Of a stretch of DNA of 64,000 nucleotides, positions 22,271-42,873 are shown one piece after another. The translations under genes were made by a program, and so were the position numbers. Below the pieces are notes generated by a model, which saw only the letters and a program-made list of their open reading frames with translations, was not told where the DNA came from and did not search any database. Every line of letters starts with the position of its first letter. Within the stretch, counting starts at the first letter, position 1. The DNA is from Syngnathus acus (Eukaryota > Chordata > Actinopteri > Syngnathiformes > Syngnathidae), in contig NC_051097.1 of the NCBI RefSeq assembly GCF_901709675.1, forward strand, positions 7,108,039 through 7,172,038, read 5' to 3'.

Positions 22271-23716
22271 TACTAGCCCATAAACAAGAACAATCATTAT
22301 CTGGGCCCCAACAGGACAGAAAATAACTTGGGTGAAAAAAACAAAACAAAACAAAAAAGTGTAATCTGCACTTTCCTGTGACACGCTGACACCATCCAAA
22401 TGTTCCGGGCTAATCTCGATTTGTCTCACTCGTGTTTCTAGTATTGACCATGGAGCAACATGCAGCTGGAATGAGGATATGATTTAATCAGATTTCATCA
22501 TCTCATATGACTCATTCATGGGGCTCAGAGTGAATCACAGATGTCGGCAAAAGGTCACAAGACAATTAGTGAACTCGAGTAGTACCTACTGAAATGTCCA
22601 GTGAATGAAAATATTGATATTTGTCACCTTGAACAAATAACCAAACAAATCAACACGTCATTTCCACAAAACCTTTCAACAGAACTTTTTTTCTTTTACT
22701 TAGCTGTGGATGTGTGGGTCTATTAGAGGGAAGGATTTAATGGTTCAAATGGTTGTTTATGAAAATATATGAATTAACATTCCCTCTCCGCTATAGAGAA
22801 GCGTTACATTGTGTCGCTAATGGATGCCTTGCGGTTTTGGAGGTCTGGTGACTCTGCCGGATGACTGCTGAACTCGTGACGAGGCTAAACTCTCTCCTCT
22901 TGTACACAACATATATCATTGGTGCTAGCATATTATCGGTGTTAGCATTTGCGGAAGGAGGCCCAGGGATTACAGTGTGACTCATTAAGCAAAGGTTTAT
23001 TTCAAGCATGGGGGAGGGAAGCACATGAACGCTTTACTGGATTACGTTTTATTCCAGGAAATGTATATGGAATGTTATGTTCAAGACCTGACTATATACT
23101 TTTTACGCAATGCTGTATGTAGAATACAATCTCACATTGTCTTTTGACATTAAATTGTTCCATTAGATCTCATGAAGATGGAATAAACTTTGACTCACCC
23201 TTATAGGTCCCTTAAAGATTCAAATGCCATAGATGGAAGTCCTTTTCCGGCTGCTAACTCACTTTTGATATTACTCCTAAAAAGAAAAAAAAAATCATGA
23301 TGAAAAGTCAAAAATGTATAGGAATTTTAAAGACTCAAATAAAGGACAACAGATAAAGTAAACAAGAGGTTGATGTATTTTGAATGAACAAGCCTTAAAA
23401 TAATTCTATAAATTTAGTTATTTTCCAATGAATATAAATGCAATTATATAATTTTCAAAAATCAGATATTCAGGTTTTATTTCATTATTATCACAAAGCA
23501 TCCTCCACAGATTTTGGTATATTAGCATCAGATCCTGCTGCAGCTGTGCCTACAGTTTATTGCCCGTGCGTTCATAATACATTCAAAAATAAAATTATAC
23601 AATTTTATTTTTTATGTAAACGCTGTAACATGGCCGATTTAAGTCTGGGGGTTTCCATGTTGCGTGTTTGGCTGCTAAATCTGTCTCTTTCTATTTCAAG
23701 AGGAATCAAGACAAAA

Positions 23717-23763
23717 GGGGCGGGGCCTACCTCTCCATTTCAGGAAGTGATTCGTTGACGTCA
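23717..23763 (+). promoter_or_regulatory. CERT1 proximal promoter: GC box, ETS site, CRE
   Basis: GGGGCGGGGCC (Sp1-type GC box, 23717-23727), AGGAAGTG (ETS, 23742-23749) and perfect TGACGTCA (23756-23763) lie 350-400 bp upstream of the CERT1 ATG, in GC-rich sequence without a TATA box. This pattern is typical of a housekeeping promoter. Confidence 0.5.
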
Positions 23764-24112
23764 CGGCAGCCAGCGCCCCTCTGAGCTGTAGCCACACATG
23801 AACGCGGGCACAAGCGCGCGCGCTGAAGCACCCGCTGGTTAGAGAAGAGGAAGGACGGTAGAGAGGGAGGGACGTCAAGTGGACATGGCGAAAAGCGGGC
23901 AAGCAGTCTTAAACCGCATCATCTGAACGGCACGGAAATACTTACGTACGTCTACCGAGGTCTGTCACCCCCCTTCTGTCTTTCTCTCTCCCTCAAAGAC
24001 GGCATTTTGTTCTTTCCCCCCCGACATGATTCGGTGAGCTGTTGCCCCTATTTTACGTCCGGAATTATTGTTAGTAGCCCACCTTAGCACGTTAATTAAC
24101 AACACCAACGAC

Positions 24113-31865
<7,753 letters not shown>

Positions 31866-33262
31866 TCCTCTCTTGCAATGTCACATCAAATCTTTATTGT
31901 AGCAAGCCGTGTTCACACTGAAGAGGATTAAAAAAAACAAGCACACATACAATCACACAGCTTTGAACCTGAAAAAAATAGTTGGTCAAATAGTTGGTAA
32001 AATGTAAACGTAAAACTTTTTCCGGGAAAAAGAAATCTGATCATAATTTATTTTTTTTCCTTGGAAAAAAAATATTTTTCTGTAAGAAATAGGCTTAAGA
32101 CTTTTATTAAAAGAGAAGTTTGATTTTGTTTCAAGGTTTTTAATTGTTTTTTTTCTCTCTCAGAACATTTTCCTTGAAAAAAAATCCAATATTTTCAGAC
32201 TTTTTATGTCTAAAGATATCTTTTTTGAAGAAATACTATTTTCTTGAAAATGTGTATTATTTTCAAGGATTTTTTTTCTCTGACACCTGCTTTTTTTTTT
32301 TTTTCAAAATACTTCACCCAAAAAATCTTATCTTGACTTTTGACTCGCACCAAATAAAATTCTACTTTTTTTTTTTTTTAAACTTTTCAGTGTGAAACTA
32401 ATATTGCTTGATATGATTGACACCAAGCAAGATTCCTTCCCAGCCGCCAATGTGCTCCAGCAACATTTCAGATTGCCTGGTTACTCAATGCAAAGTGCAT
32501 TGAAACGACGTGTACGTATGTTCTATAACAAAGTTGTAAAGAGCTCCAAGAGACATATCTTGGCTATCAGACTGTTTTAGACTTGCAGCTTTTTTTTTGC
32601 AGTGATGATTTATTTGATTGAATAAAGAGAACCGAGGGGACCGCCGTGATAAACTGTGGACCCCTATGACGTAAAACACTAATCCCGCTAATGAGCGCAT
32701 CTGATTTGAAGCGCAGAGGGCGGGATCAGCTCAACTAAAATTGTAAGCGTGTCGCAAATGCTTTTTGTTGCATCGTGACCACGTGGAGCCCCACATGCCT
32801 TAGTGGCTTTGTTAGAAGGGAGGTGGCAACAATTTGACACCTATGATGTCATTAGACAAGTGCCCATATATTGAGAAACAAACATTTTTACAATCTATAT
32901 TGTTATAATGTTCAATTGTGATGTGACATCTAGACTTTGACTTCCCCTTTACTAATTGGATTTGCTTGTGCATTTTTACCTGATTGTTATGTTGCCAATT
33001 AAAATGACATGTTTTAAAACTTTTTCTCGATTTTTTTTTAAAAACCCAAAAAAGACCCATCCCACATTTGTCTTGAAAAATTAGCTTTTTTAACTTTTCA
33101 CTAAAAGCACTAAGTTTTTCTGGAAATAAAATTTAAATATAAGCAGAAAACTCAGGAGTTGTTGCAAATTCATTGCATGCGTGTATCCTATTGTCATTGG
33201 CAAAAAAAACAACTTTAACCCTGATTACGAAACAAATGGGCGAGGCTTCACTTGGAACTCAC
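31866..33262. other. CERT1 3' region and spacer before the histone cluster
   Basis: Very AT-rich; 32030-32390 is dominated by T and A runs around repeated TTTTC/GAAAA words. Contains a 9-bp perfect inverted repeat (32243-32251 and 32259-32267). No coding exon seen. Confidence 0.6.
32352..32626 (+). terminator. CERT1 polyadenylation signal candidates
   Basis: AATAAA at 32352-32357 and again at 32621-32626, about 490 and 760 bp after the CERT1 stop. Which is used cannot be told. Confidence 0.35.
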
Positions 33263-33297
33263 TGCTGATTCGTCAACCGTTTCTACGCACTATCTGG

Positions 33298-33771
<474 letters not shown>

Positions 33772-33800
33772 AACTTCTGACGTTTGACAGACTCCACAAA

Positions 33801-33816
33801 GGCTCTTTTAAGAGCC
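33801..33816 (+). terminator. Histone 3' stem-loop (H2A)
   Basis: GGCTCTTTTAAGAGCC: 6-bp stem, 4-nt loop, SLBP-binding element. A purine-rich AGAAAGAG (histone downstream element) follows near 33830. Confidence 0.95.
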
Positions 33817-33837
33817 ACACACTCCTTTCAGAAAGAG

Positions 33838-34384
33838 CACATCATTCCTGAATTCTTAAGCACAGATCTATTCTTGAACATTAATGTTCAGATTTTTACC
33901 ATAATAAGTTCATCAAGCCGCTTCACAATTTAGAAATCAATACTGACAATATGTATCCATAAACATATTGGTTTATTATATAATATTTATTATTGGTTAT
34001 TGCAATTCAGCACTAGTTAGAAAAAAATCGGTTTCCAGAAAAGACAGGGGGGGGGAAATAGGAGACTAGATGTCAAATTCGAAAATAATATAAATAATTG
34101 TCCTTATAGAGTCGTGGTATTACTGTGAACTGTATACATTGTTGAATGTGCCTAAATTGGAAAAAAAGTACCGAACTTTATATTAGAGCGTATTGAGACA
34201 AAGACTGAGATCTAATTACCAAAGACAATTCAGGGATACTTAATACTGTTAATTTCGTTACTAATTTAAAATGGACCATTTTATGTATGTAAAACGTTTC
34301 ATTTGAAAGACAAATATTTTGGCGTTTCACGTCGGTGCCGCCCACGATTGCATCAGCCGTTCTCTTTCACGTCCGCAGTCTTGC
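33838..34384. other. H2A-H4 spacer
   Basis: AT-rich, no gene seen; the last 70 bp are H4 promoter. Confidence 0.6.
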
Positions 34385-34390
34385 TATAAG
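34385..34390 (+). promoter_or_regulatory. H4 TATA box
   Basis: TATAAG 57 bp before the H4 ATG. No clear CCAAT box was seen nearby. Confidence 0.65.
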
Positions 34391-34428
34391 ACGGCAGCCC
34401 TCACTCTGAGTTGACATTGTCCGAGTGA

Positions 34429-34758
<330 letters not shown>

Positions 34759-34785
34759 ACTCTCCTATCCGGCACTCCAACCAAA

Positions 34786-34801
34786 GGTCCTTTTAAGGAC
34801 C
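34786..34801 (+). terminator. Histone 3' stem-loop (H4), variant stem
   Basis: GGTCCTTTTAAGGACC: two base pairs differ from the loops of the other three genes, and both changes are compensated on the opposite arm. It still fits the metazoan pattern GGYYYUHYUHARRRCC. Confidence 0.93.
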
Positions 34802-35756
34802 ACACAAATGTTCCTAAGAGCTTCAATTCCATACATGAAACAGGGAACACTAATTTTAGATAGACTAGTAAATATTAGTGATGACGGTAGAACTTTATTC
34901 ATCCCACAACTGGAGAATTTACTTGTCAAAGTCTGTTTTATTGTCCATTTCTTCACATGCCAAGACACAAAGAAATCGAAATTACGTTCCCACTATCCCA
35001 CGGTCACAAGACAAAGTACACAATATACACAAGTAAACAACAAAAAAATAAAAACAAGAAGGCACAAACAATGAATAAATAAGTGATAAATAAACAGAGA
35101 AGCAAAAATGGAGCAAGTGTGCATACAGCAGACAGTCAGAACATAGCACAAAAGTACAGGACGCTACGCAGAAGGGGGGAGAGAGTTCAGGATCCTAACA
35201 GCCTGGAGTATGAAGCTGTTGGTGAGTGGTGGTGCGGGAGCGCAGGCTCCTGTACCTCTTCCCTCTTTCAATGTGATAATGAAAGAGTTCCCGTCATCCA
35301 CTGAATCCATAATAAAGCTGTATTTTATGTGAGCACAAGCAAATGGTCCAAAACGAAATGAATTTTGATTCGGTGACACAAAATTTCCAAGGGTTTCCTT
35401 AATGCTTATTTAATTATAAATATTCCGAAATTCACCAGAAATTAAGTTTGTGTTCCTTAAAATGATCGTGAACTGTCATGAAACGAGTACTTATTGTGTT
35501 AACGTTGCATACAGCTACCAATAAAACAAAGGATTATACAGTATATCAATACAAGTCTAAACAAAGTACGGTAGTGTGTTTTGGGGAGGATGTTACTAGT
35601 GTATTTTACCGAAAAATATTAAATATTTTATTAAATCAAATTACTGAGTAAAATGTGTCTAACTGTGGAAGCCAGTAGCCGCGCCTATTTTTGTTCCGCG
35701 CCTCTTTTTGTGAAACGCCTCCAAATGAGATGACGCCTTTCAAAAGACAGTTGCAG
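34802..35756. other. H4-H2B spacer
   Basis: AT-rich; no gene, repeat or RNA recognised until the H2B promoter. Confidence 0.6.
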
Positions 35757-35810
35757 CCAATCAACAAGTGGCGCTGGCGCATTTATATTTGCATGAGATG
35801 GACATAAATA
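35757..35810 (+). promoter_or_regulatory. H2B promoter: CCAAT, octamer, TATA-like box
   Basis: CCAAT (35757-35761), then the H2B-specific octamer ATTTGCAT (35787-35794, Oct-1 site), then ATAAATA (35804-35810), about 55 bp before the ATG. The octamer is the hallmark of S-phase H2B promoters. Confidence 0.85.
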
Positions 35811-35864
35811 CTCTTCCTCTCCAGATGCTTCACCACTCAATCTGTCACTTGCAGACTATCAGCC

Positions 35865-36239
35865 ATGCCTGACGTTGCGAAACCTGCTGCCAAGAAAGGC
35901 TCCAAGAAAGCCGTGACCAAAGCCACTCCCAAGGGTGGAAAGAAGAAGCGAAAGGCAAGGAAGCAGAGCTATGCTATCTACGTATACAAGGTATTGAAGC
36001 AGGTCCATCCCGACACCGGGATTTCCTCCAAGGCGATGAGCATCATGAACTCTTTCGTTAACGATATCTTCGAGCGCATTGCCTCCGAAGCATCTCGCCT
36101 GGCGCTCTACAACAAGCGTTCTACCATCACATCCAGGGAGATCCAGACCGCTGTCCGTCTCTTGCTTCCTGGTGAGCTGGCCAAGCACGCTGTGTCTGAG
36201 GGCACCAAGGCAGTCACCAAGTACACCAGCTCCAAGTAA
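35865..36239 (+). CDS. Histone H2B, replication-dependent type
   Basis: Core histone pairing with H2A. Intronless, 124 aa: basic N-tail ([11 protein letters not shown]), histone fold [21 protein letters not shown]-terminus [17 protein letters not shown] with the ubiquitylated lysine. Compared with the common vertebrate H2B, the residue in RLA-H-YNKRS is Leu, and the fold has SIMNSF and IASEASR in place of GIMNSF and IAGEASR. The start at 35865 gives the usual MPD/MPE beginning. A stem-loop follows. Confidence 0.98.
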   Translation: MPDVAKPAAKKGSKKAVTKATPKGGKKKRKARKQSYAIYVYKVLKQVHPDTGISSKAMSIMNSFVNDIFERIASEASRLALYNKRSTITSREIQTAVRLLLPGELAKHAVSEGTKAVTKYTSSK

Positions 36240-36259
36240 ATTACTACCTGCGACCAAAC

Positions 36260-36275
36260 GGCTCTTTTAAGAGCC
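36260..36275 (+). terminator. Histone 3' stem-loop (H2B)
   Basis: GGCTCTTTTAAGAGCC, 20 bp after the H2B stop. Confidence 0.95.
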
Positions 36276-36961
36276 ACCCACATCACTCTAAGAGTAAATT
36301 CTGTTTCATCACAGTAATTTTAAACTTTCATGTTTATGTTGGGAGAGAACTGTAACAACTTGAGGTTCAAATAGAAAACCTTAATTAACTCCTCAAGGTC
36401 TGGCTGGTTAAGAATGTGTCCCTATTTTACCGGCTGTTTGTGGACGCCAAGCAAAAGGCTGCAACTGACGCGCCTGTAGAACAGGTTTGACAATGAATTG
36501 GGCGTACTGAAACGTGATAACCGGGCGGGCCCAGTACAGTTTGTGGAGCCACGGAAGCCAGGAAGTTGGCGGCACAGAACAGAATACTCGAAATTGGGAG
36601 AGTTAACTTTGGTTTACTATCTGGTTCAAAATTTGTAGATGAATGAATCTTTATTTCAAACATGATTTAAAGAATAAAGCTTAAAAAAAAAAACTATCAC
36701 TGTTCGAAAAACATGTTCTCCACATGGGTGCAGTACCACACGTCTCTAGCAGAGGGCGCACTCCTTATGTTATCTGTTTAATGTTAGGTTTCAGAATTGG
36801 AGAAAGCTGGAGAGCTTGAAGTAGTCTTAATGATTTACGCCTATATACATAAGAATGTGTTGGGTGGTGTTATATTGTCAAAATGAATTTCTGTCAACCG
36901 GTTGCTTCCAGAAGACGTCGGGGTTTCTACTGGTGATTGGTTTAATTCAAAATCGTGTCGT
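36276..36961. other. H2B-H3 spacer
   Basis: No gene seen. Contains a CTCF-like motif (36746-36759). Confidence 0.6.
36746..36759 (+). promoter_or_regulatory. CTCF-like motif inside histone cluster
   Basis: CTAGCAGAGGGCGC, 13 of 14 positions of the core consensus. Confidence 0.35.
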
Positions 36962-37030
36962 CCAATAGTCGAGCAGCTTTGGCGCGGGCTCTTCTTGAAT
37001 GCACCAATCAGCGCTGTCTCGCCCAAATAA
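36962..37030 (+). promoter_or_regulatory. H3 promoter: CCAAT boxes and TATA-like box
   Basis: CCAAT at 36962-36966 and 37004-37008, plus an inverted copy (ATTGG) near 36936; AAATAAAA near 37025 serves as TATA-like box, about 55 bp before the ATG. Confidence 0.65.
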
Positions 37031-37049
37031 AAACAGTCAGCCATCGTAG

Positions 37050-37493
<444 letters not shown>

Positions 37494-37515
37494 GCTCTCA
37501 CCCTACGACCTCAAC

Positions 37516-37531
37516 GGCTCTTTTGAGAGCC
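37516..37531 (+). terminator. Histone 3' stem-loop (H3)
   Basis: GGCTCTTTTGAGAGCC, with a G at the loop-closing position where the others have A. Confidence 0.95.
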
Positions 37532-37971
37532 ACCACTTTCTAACTTAAGGGCTCATTCCAACATTTGTGACATTAACTTATTGATGCGTCAAGGCACTCA
37601 TTTTCGCTGAACACTGAATTGTGCTAGGAGTTCACTAGTCAGTCACAAGTACTAATTACTATCTCACTTAATCCTCACATTAATTACATCTGCTATACAT
37701 CACCTAAATGCAAATTAAATTATTCAGTGTCGTTGGTTATTTATTTGGGCTTCATAGATTGCTGTTCATGCCAATTCCTCAAATGCTACAACCTTTAAAC
37801 GATTGTTTCCACATATTTCGCCTCTACATTTACTGCTATTGAGTTGTATTCCGCAGTACTATATTAAATACAGCGCGGATGGGATGGTTGCATGAACTCT
37901 AACGTTACCTTCCAGTTCCATCAGACTAAAAATAATTACAAACACGGAAGAGCGGCTGAACTGTAGGTTTA

Positions 37972-38021
37972 TGCTGATTGGACAACAGTTTCCTCGCACA
38001 TTCTGACCAATCACTGAGCAG
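37972..38021 (+). pseudogene. Orphan H2A-type promoter fragment
   Basis: These 50 bp match 33263-33312, the H2A promoter including CCAATCACTGAGCAG, at 42 positions without gaps (84%). No TATA box or H2A coding sequence follows, and nothing histone-like lies to the left on the minus strand. It looks like a relic of a second histone unit. Convergence on CCAAT alone is unlikely, because similarity covers the whole 50 bp. Confidence 0.7.
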
Positions 38022-41000
38022 AAAGAAAGTAGGGAGGAAAGCAGATGGATAGAAAGGCTTATACGATGTAAAATTGCGTTTTTAATCGAACCAATCACCA
38101 TCAGAAATGACCAACATCATCTCGCGAGACCTGAATCACGGAAATCCGTATTGTCTAATTAGTTTCAGGTGTTTTTCTTCTGTCCTGCCCACCAACAAAC
38201 AAATACACATAAATGAAAGTTTTCGACACAGCGGAAAAAGGTAACAAAATGTCTCTTCAGAATACAATTATTGAGAATTGTAGAATCGTTGAGTGTTAAT
38301 CTTAATATGTTTGACGTACAATTGAATTTGGCGATGTTTGTAGATAAGATACGAACGCAGTAGCGAAGCGTAGTGCCGGTCGTTAAATTCAGATTATCAC
38401 ATAATGGCGTCTTTCTTTTATCTCCTTTATCCACTTTTCAGTCAATGTGTGAAATTTAATAAAGGAGCAAGGCCACTCATGCTTCCTGGCTCATGAAAAG
38501 AAGTTTGGCCGACTGTGCCATCATTATTAACGCTTGAAAGCACACCACATTGAGAGGTCAGTATTCATTATCATTTGCCACGCTTTCTAATAATGAACTG
38601 ATTGTAATTAGTTTCCCATGAGATGATTTTGCAGCATTAGATTCTTTTCTATCATAATGAGGTGATTACACTAATACATAACATCAGTCAAGTGGGGGAA
38701 AAAAAACTTTAAATGTAGAATTTGACTCCACTTTTCAATTCAAACTATCTGAATAAATAAAAAAAATACACTCCATCTAGGCGCCTTATAAATAAAATGT
38801 ATTATTATTATTATTACTCTAAATGTAAAGTACTGTGTGCAGTTAAATGCTTGACCACTTGGTCGCGCTGTTGTTCAAAGGTTTGAGGTGAAATTGAAAC
38901 TGCTGAATGGATGATGTTTGAAAATGTCGTGTTTTTTTCTTCAGCTTTTTTGTGTAGTCTCTCAAGTCATCCAGGTCATGGAAACACACACACAAATTAA
39001 TCAGGGCATCTGAACTTTTCTTCGTAGTCGAAGACGTTTAATCTTTAAAAAAAAGCTTCTCCATTTCTTAATATTTATTGTGTGCAGTTTGGGGTGCTCA
39101 CATGGTTGTTGGTGAGTGACCGTTTTGCATAGCCAACAATCAATCCACTGCCTCTTAAAAAATTCTCGTTAATGAGCGGTTTATTTTTCTCTTACTGTTC
39201 TGGTTCGTCATGCAGAATTGAGAAAATCTTTTTGTCAGAACAATTTTGCTGTTTGATATAAATCCCTAATTTTCTTTTAATTGCAAAAGAAGTGCTGACT
39301 GCTCATTTGGATTAAAGGTGTAACATCTTAATCAAGATTTGCAGCTTTTATCACGTTCTTTCCTTTCACAAAACATTAAGTATTCAAGTTTAATCCTTTT
39401 TATTTTTTGTATTGTATAATTGCGCTCAATGTTTCTTCATGTTAAAACCAGTGTAGCATGTCACAGTCGAAATAGAATTCATGCTCCTTTTCCCCCATCG
39501 AAATGCGGCTTTTATCGTGATTTTTGTCTGAAACCACTTTCGACTGATGCATGATGTGACATAAGGTCACACAAGAGAGGAAGTCCAAATGTCAAACATC
39601 ACTCTGTGAAGTTTAAACCTTTATAACACCCAGACAGACTGATCTTCTTCTCCAGACGCTGAGAAATGTCACTTCTCGTCACTGGCTGCGCCGATAGCAG
39701 CTTTTTGAGTCATTCCAGCATTTTTCCAAAGCAAACAATCGAGACCTTTTGTTGCCCTATGCGCTTTGTCAAATAAAAGATCAAGCGTCACGCTCACCAA
39801 CGACCACCTGCTGCTCTCTGAACATTTTGGAGAGGATTTGTAAAATGGCAAATGTCACAATTTGCATGCTACTGACTGATGCTTCAGCTAATAGTACAGT
39901 GGCTTTACAAATATTATATTTCTATTATGACCCTAAAGCACGAAGACGGACCGCGACCTCCCTAGAAGACAAGACCTCGGCAACAGGCGACAACGACATT
40001 GACGAGTCAAAAGAAAGGATGTAAGTAATATTTCTTATTTTCATTGTAATGACAACCAGCACGTGGCTCCGAGTGATGAGTCTAAGGGTTCCCAATTTCT
40101 GAGCCTTTTTTTTTTTATATATAAACCCTTTGTCTTTATTTCTCCAAAGATCAAGTGAGCTATGATGTCCGCAATGTAAGTCAGAGGGCACTTTGACGTC
40201 CATTCATTCATAAAACCAAATGGTCGCCCCTGGTATGAATTTGAATTGTTTAGACTAGTGTGGGCAGATTTGATTTTGCCTGGAGTTCCCCTTTAAGTAC
40301 AGTAAGTTCCCATTACTGTTACCGAGTTACGTCGCCACTCTCGCTCTTTGGTGTTCTAAATTGGACCGGAGAGATATTCCGGCGTGCGTGTTAATTGCGA
40401 GGCCGGTAGCCGGGGAAAACAAGTCGTTAGAGGATGTGCGAGTGCTAACGAACGTTTTGTTGTTGACGAAAGGACCGCTGGAAGCACTGCGTTCCTTTCA
40501 ATTACCCGCCGCCTCATTTTCAATGTGATAAGCGACACCTCTTTCAGATTCCTCGTTCCTTCCTCCATCAAGGAGGAAAATTCTGCACTTCACATAACTG
40601 CCGGTTTACCCTTTGCTGATATTTGTGCTCTGTCAAGCCGTCGAAGATAATGACTCACGGCAGCCGCGGGGAAAATGTAAAAATTAAAAAAAAAAAAAAA
40701 AGCCCAAAGGATGATGGCGACCGCGTGACGATGATGCTAATGTTTGCCTGCTTTCTTGATGGCCCGCTGCTTCAACAGCTGCTGCATAGCAAGTAACCAT
40801 GGTAACGGGCCAGGTAACCACGCCAGGAAGCAGAAGACAAGTCACGAGTCACCCCGTTCTGAGAAACGAAATTTTTATATATTTTATACTTCTAGGAAAA
40901 ATATATTTCGCTTTCAATGGTCTAGTCAATCTTGTTAATTGCTATGTTATAAAAGTAAAAGCAACTGCCTGAAAGTATTCTTCCTGGAATAATTTATCAA

Positions 41001-42584
41001 GTGGCCACGTGGTAGCTACAGCGTGAGCTAAAATCTTTCATTTTTTTTCCCGTCAAATATTGATGCGGTTTTAAAACTATACTCGACTGTCATTTTCCCC
41101 ATGTAATTTAAATGCTTTCTAGTAAGTGGTAGTTGCATGTCACTAAATAATCCAAAGCATGCACTTGTACATTAACTCCGTGCGCAGTCGACGGCTACCT
41201 TTAAATGAAAATTTCATCCTCAGCTCATTTTCTCCCCACCAATTAACACGACCACCTGCCATGCCGCATTGGTGCCACTCACTTAGCGTTCCTGAATGTC
41301 CTGTCCAGTTTCCTCAGAGCGTCCTTTTGTCCGTCTATAATTCAAACGCCGTTATGCGCGTCAGCCGATATGCAGCCACTCAATGTGCATCTTGTCCATT
41401 AATTGTTGACTGTTTATGCGTTGATTGAGCGTCGACTCTGACTTCCTGGCAGCCTTCTCAACCCTCATCAACAATGACAATAGCAGTAATTACATTTAAA
41501 AAATAATTGCCTGTGGTGGATGGACACATTTGTAGACGTTTATCCCACTCACAGCATTGATGCAACATTTTTTTTTTTTTTTTTCCATCACGCTTAAACA
41601 GATTTCAGCTTCTGGCTTCTTTTTACTCTTATTGTTTAGGTGGTTAATGAATTTACACTCGAAATGACCTCCTCCGTGCTTGTTGTTTAGATTAGAAATC
41701 TGTTTTCGTGTCTGGTTACAGGAAATGTTTGAAGTCATTTTTACGTTCTGAACTCATTCACTGCCAAGGACGTTTAAATTCGTCAAATGAAATTCAACCT
41801 ATTGGCGATTTGTCAAGTAGGTCACACTAAACATAAGACAAGCAATTCCATATTGTGTATTTAAAATAATTATTTCACTTTGCCGTCTGCTATTCCTGGC
41901 TCAAAAGATCCTCAACTTTTGTAAATTCAATAAGTCTTAATTTGGACATGGCAATCATCCAAATGAGTTGCACGGTCAGGTCATGTGTGTGGGAAATGAG
42001 GTGTGCAGGTTTGGCTCACCTCGCTGATTAAAGTGTTAATTTGTGAAAAGGAGCACAAAGAGGTGTAACATTTCACCTTGTTGTAACATTCAGCCCTTTT
42101 ATCGCTCTATGGCCGCGCGCGTGTGTGTGTGTGTGTGTGTTGGCGGGGGTGTGTGTGTGTGTAATTCTGCGTTATCAGCGTCTCTGAGGGCGGCGTAATG
42201 AAGATGTTCTTATTGTAGCCTATTAGAGGTGAGACAGCAGCGTGTTGATGCTTTATCTTCAAGGTTAGCTGGCACGCACACACACACACGTACAGTTGGG
42301 CCCAACAGAGTAAAAAAGAAAATAAATAAATAATAGTCAACCTTCATTTGCATATTCATACGACTGCTGATTTATTTACTGATCGAGTCCTGCGGTGTGT
42401 TGTGCGCTCACCTTGTTGTTTTGCACGGAGTGAGCTTGTTGTTGAATGTCATGCCGAGCGAGACGTGTTAATAGAAGTGACATTTCAACTTGCATTATTA
42501 TTTAAATGCATCCTATTCACAGACTTATGCGGCTGACTGAAAATGTTTCGGAAAATTGAGATGGTTTTATTTTTTTTTATTCCT

Positions 42585-42816
42585 TGCCTGGCATGAAATC
42601 TTCTTTTCAAATCCTAACCTTTGCAGCAAAACGCTGCTTTGAAACCACAACTGGCTTGTTTGAATACCCGACAGAGTTGAATCTCTAATTTGGAAAGATA
42701 ACTTCACGTGCCTACCCTGGCTTGAAACCCTGATATATTTTAAAAAACCTCATTTTAAATGTTTAACATGGCTTTAAAACTAAAAACCTGACCCATATTT
42801 GAAACAGTAACCTTTG
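42585..42816. repeat. Degenerate CTTGAAACCCTAACC-type repeat, patch 1
   Basis: Imperfect recurrence of words such as AAATCCTAACC, TTGAAACC and CTTGAAACCCTGA at about 20-60 bp spacing. Same vocabulary as the patches at 50356, 53101, 53792 and 55161. Confidence 0.5.
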
Positions 42817-42859
42817 CCATTCAAACCAATTGGCAGTAATATTATATTTCGACGTTTTG

Positions 42860-42873
42860 CCGCCCCCTAGCGG
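42860..42873 (-). promoter_or_regulatory. CTCF-like motif
   Basis: Minus strand reads CCGCTAGGGGGCGG, 13 of 14 positions of the core consensus. Confidence 0.3.

Larger units (their letters stand above)
14959..23716. other. Intergenic region between head-to-head SV2C and CERT1
   Basis: About 8.8 kb without a supported coding exon. Contents seen: a run of 16 C (15746-15761), a possible SV2C 5' UTR exon ending at 17860 (minus), a SINE (18284-18645), (TG)n (20514-20540), two CTCF-like motifs near 22.0-22.3 kb, and GA/GGGA-rich sequence at 17999-18033. The SV2C promoter must lie here but could not be fixed. Confidence 0.6.

Noticed and set aside
24068-24112. N-terminal extension of CERT1 by 15 residues
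   Set aside because: The frame is open but begins with TTG, not ATG; the ATG at 24113 gives the conserved MSDNQSW start.
35859-36257. Minus-strand frame of 132 codons over H2B
   Set aside because: Shadow of the H2B coding strand with no recognisable product.
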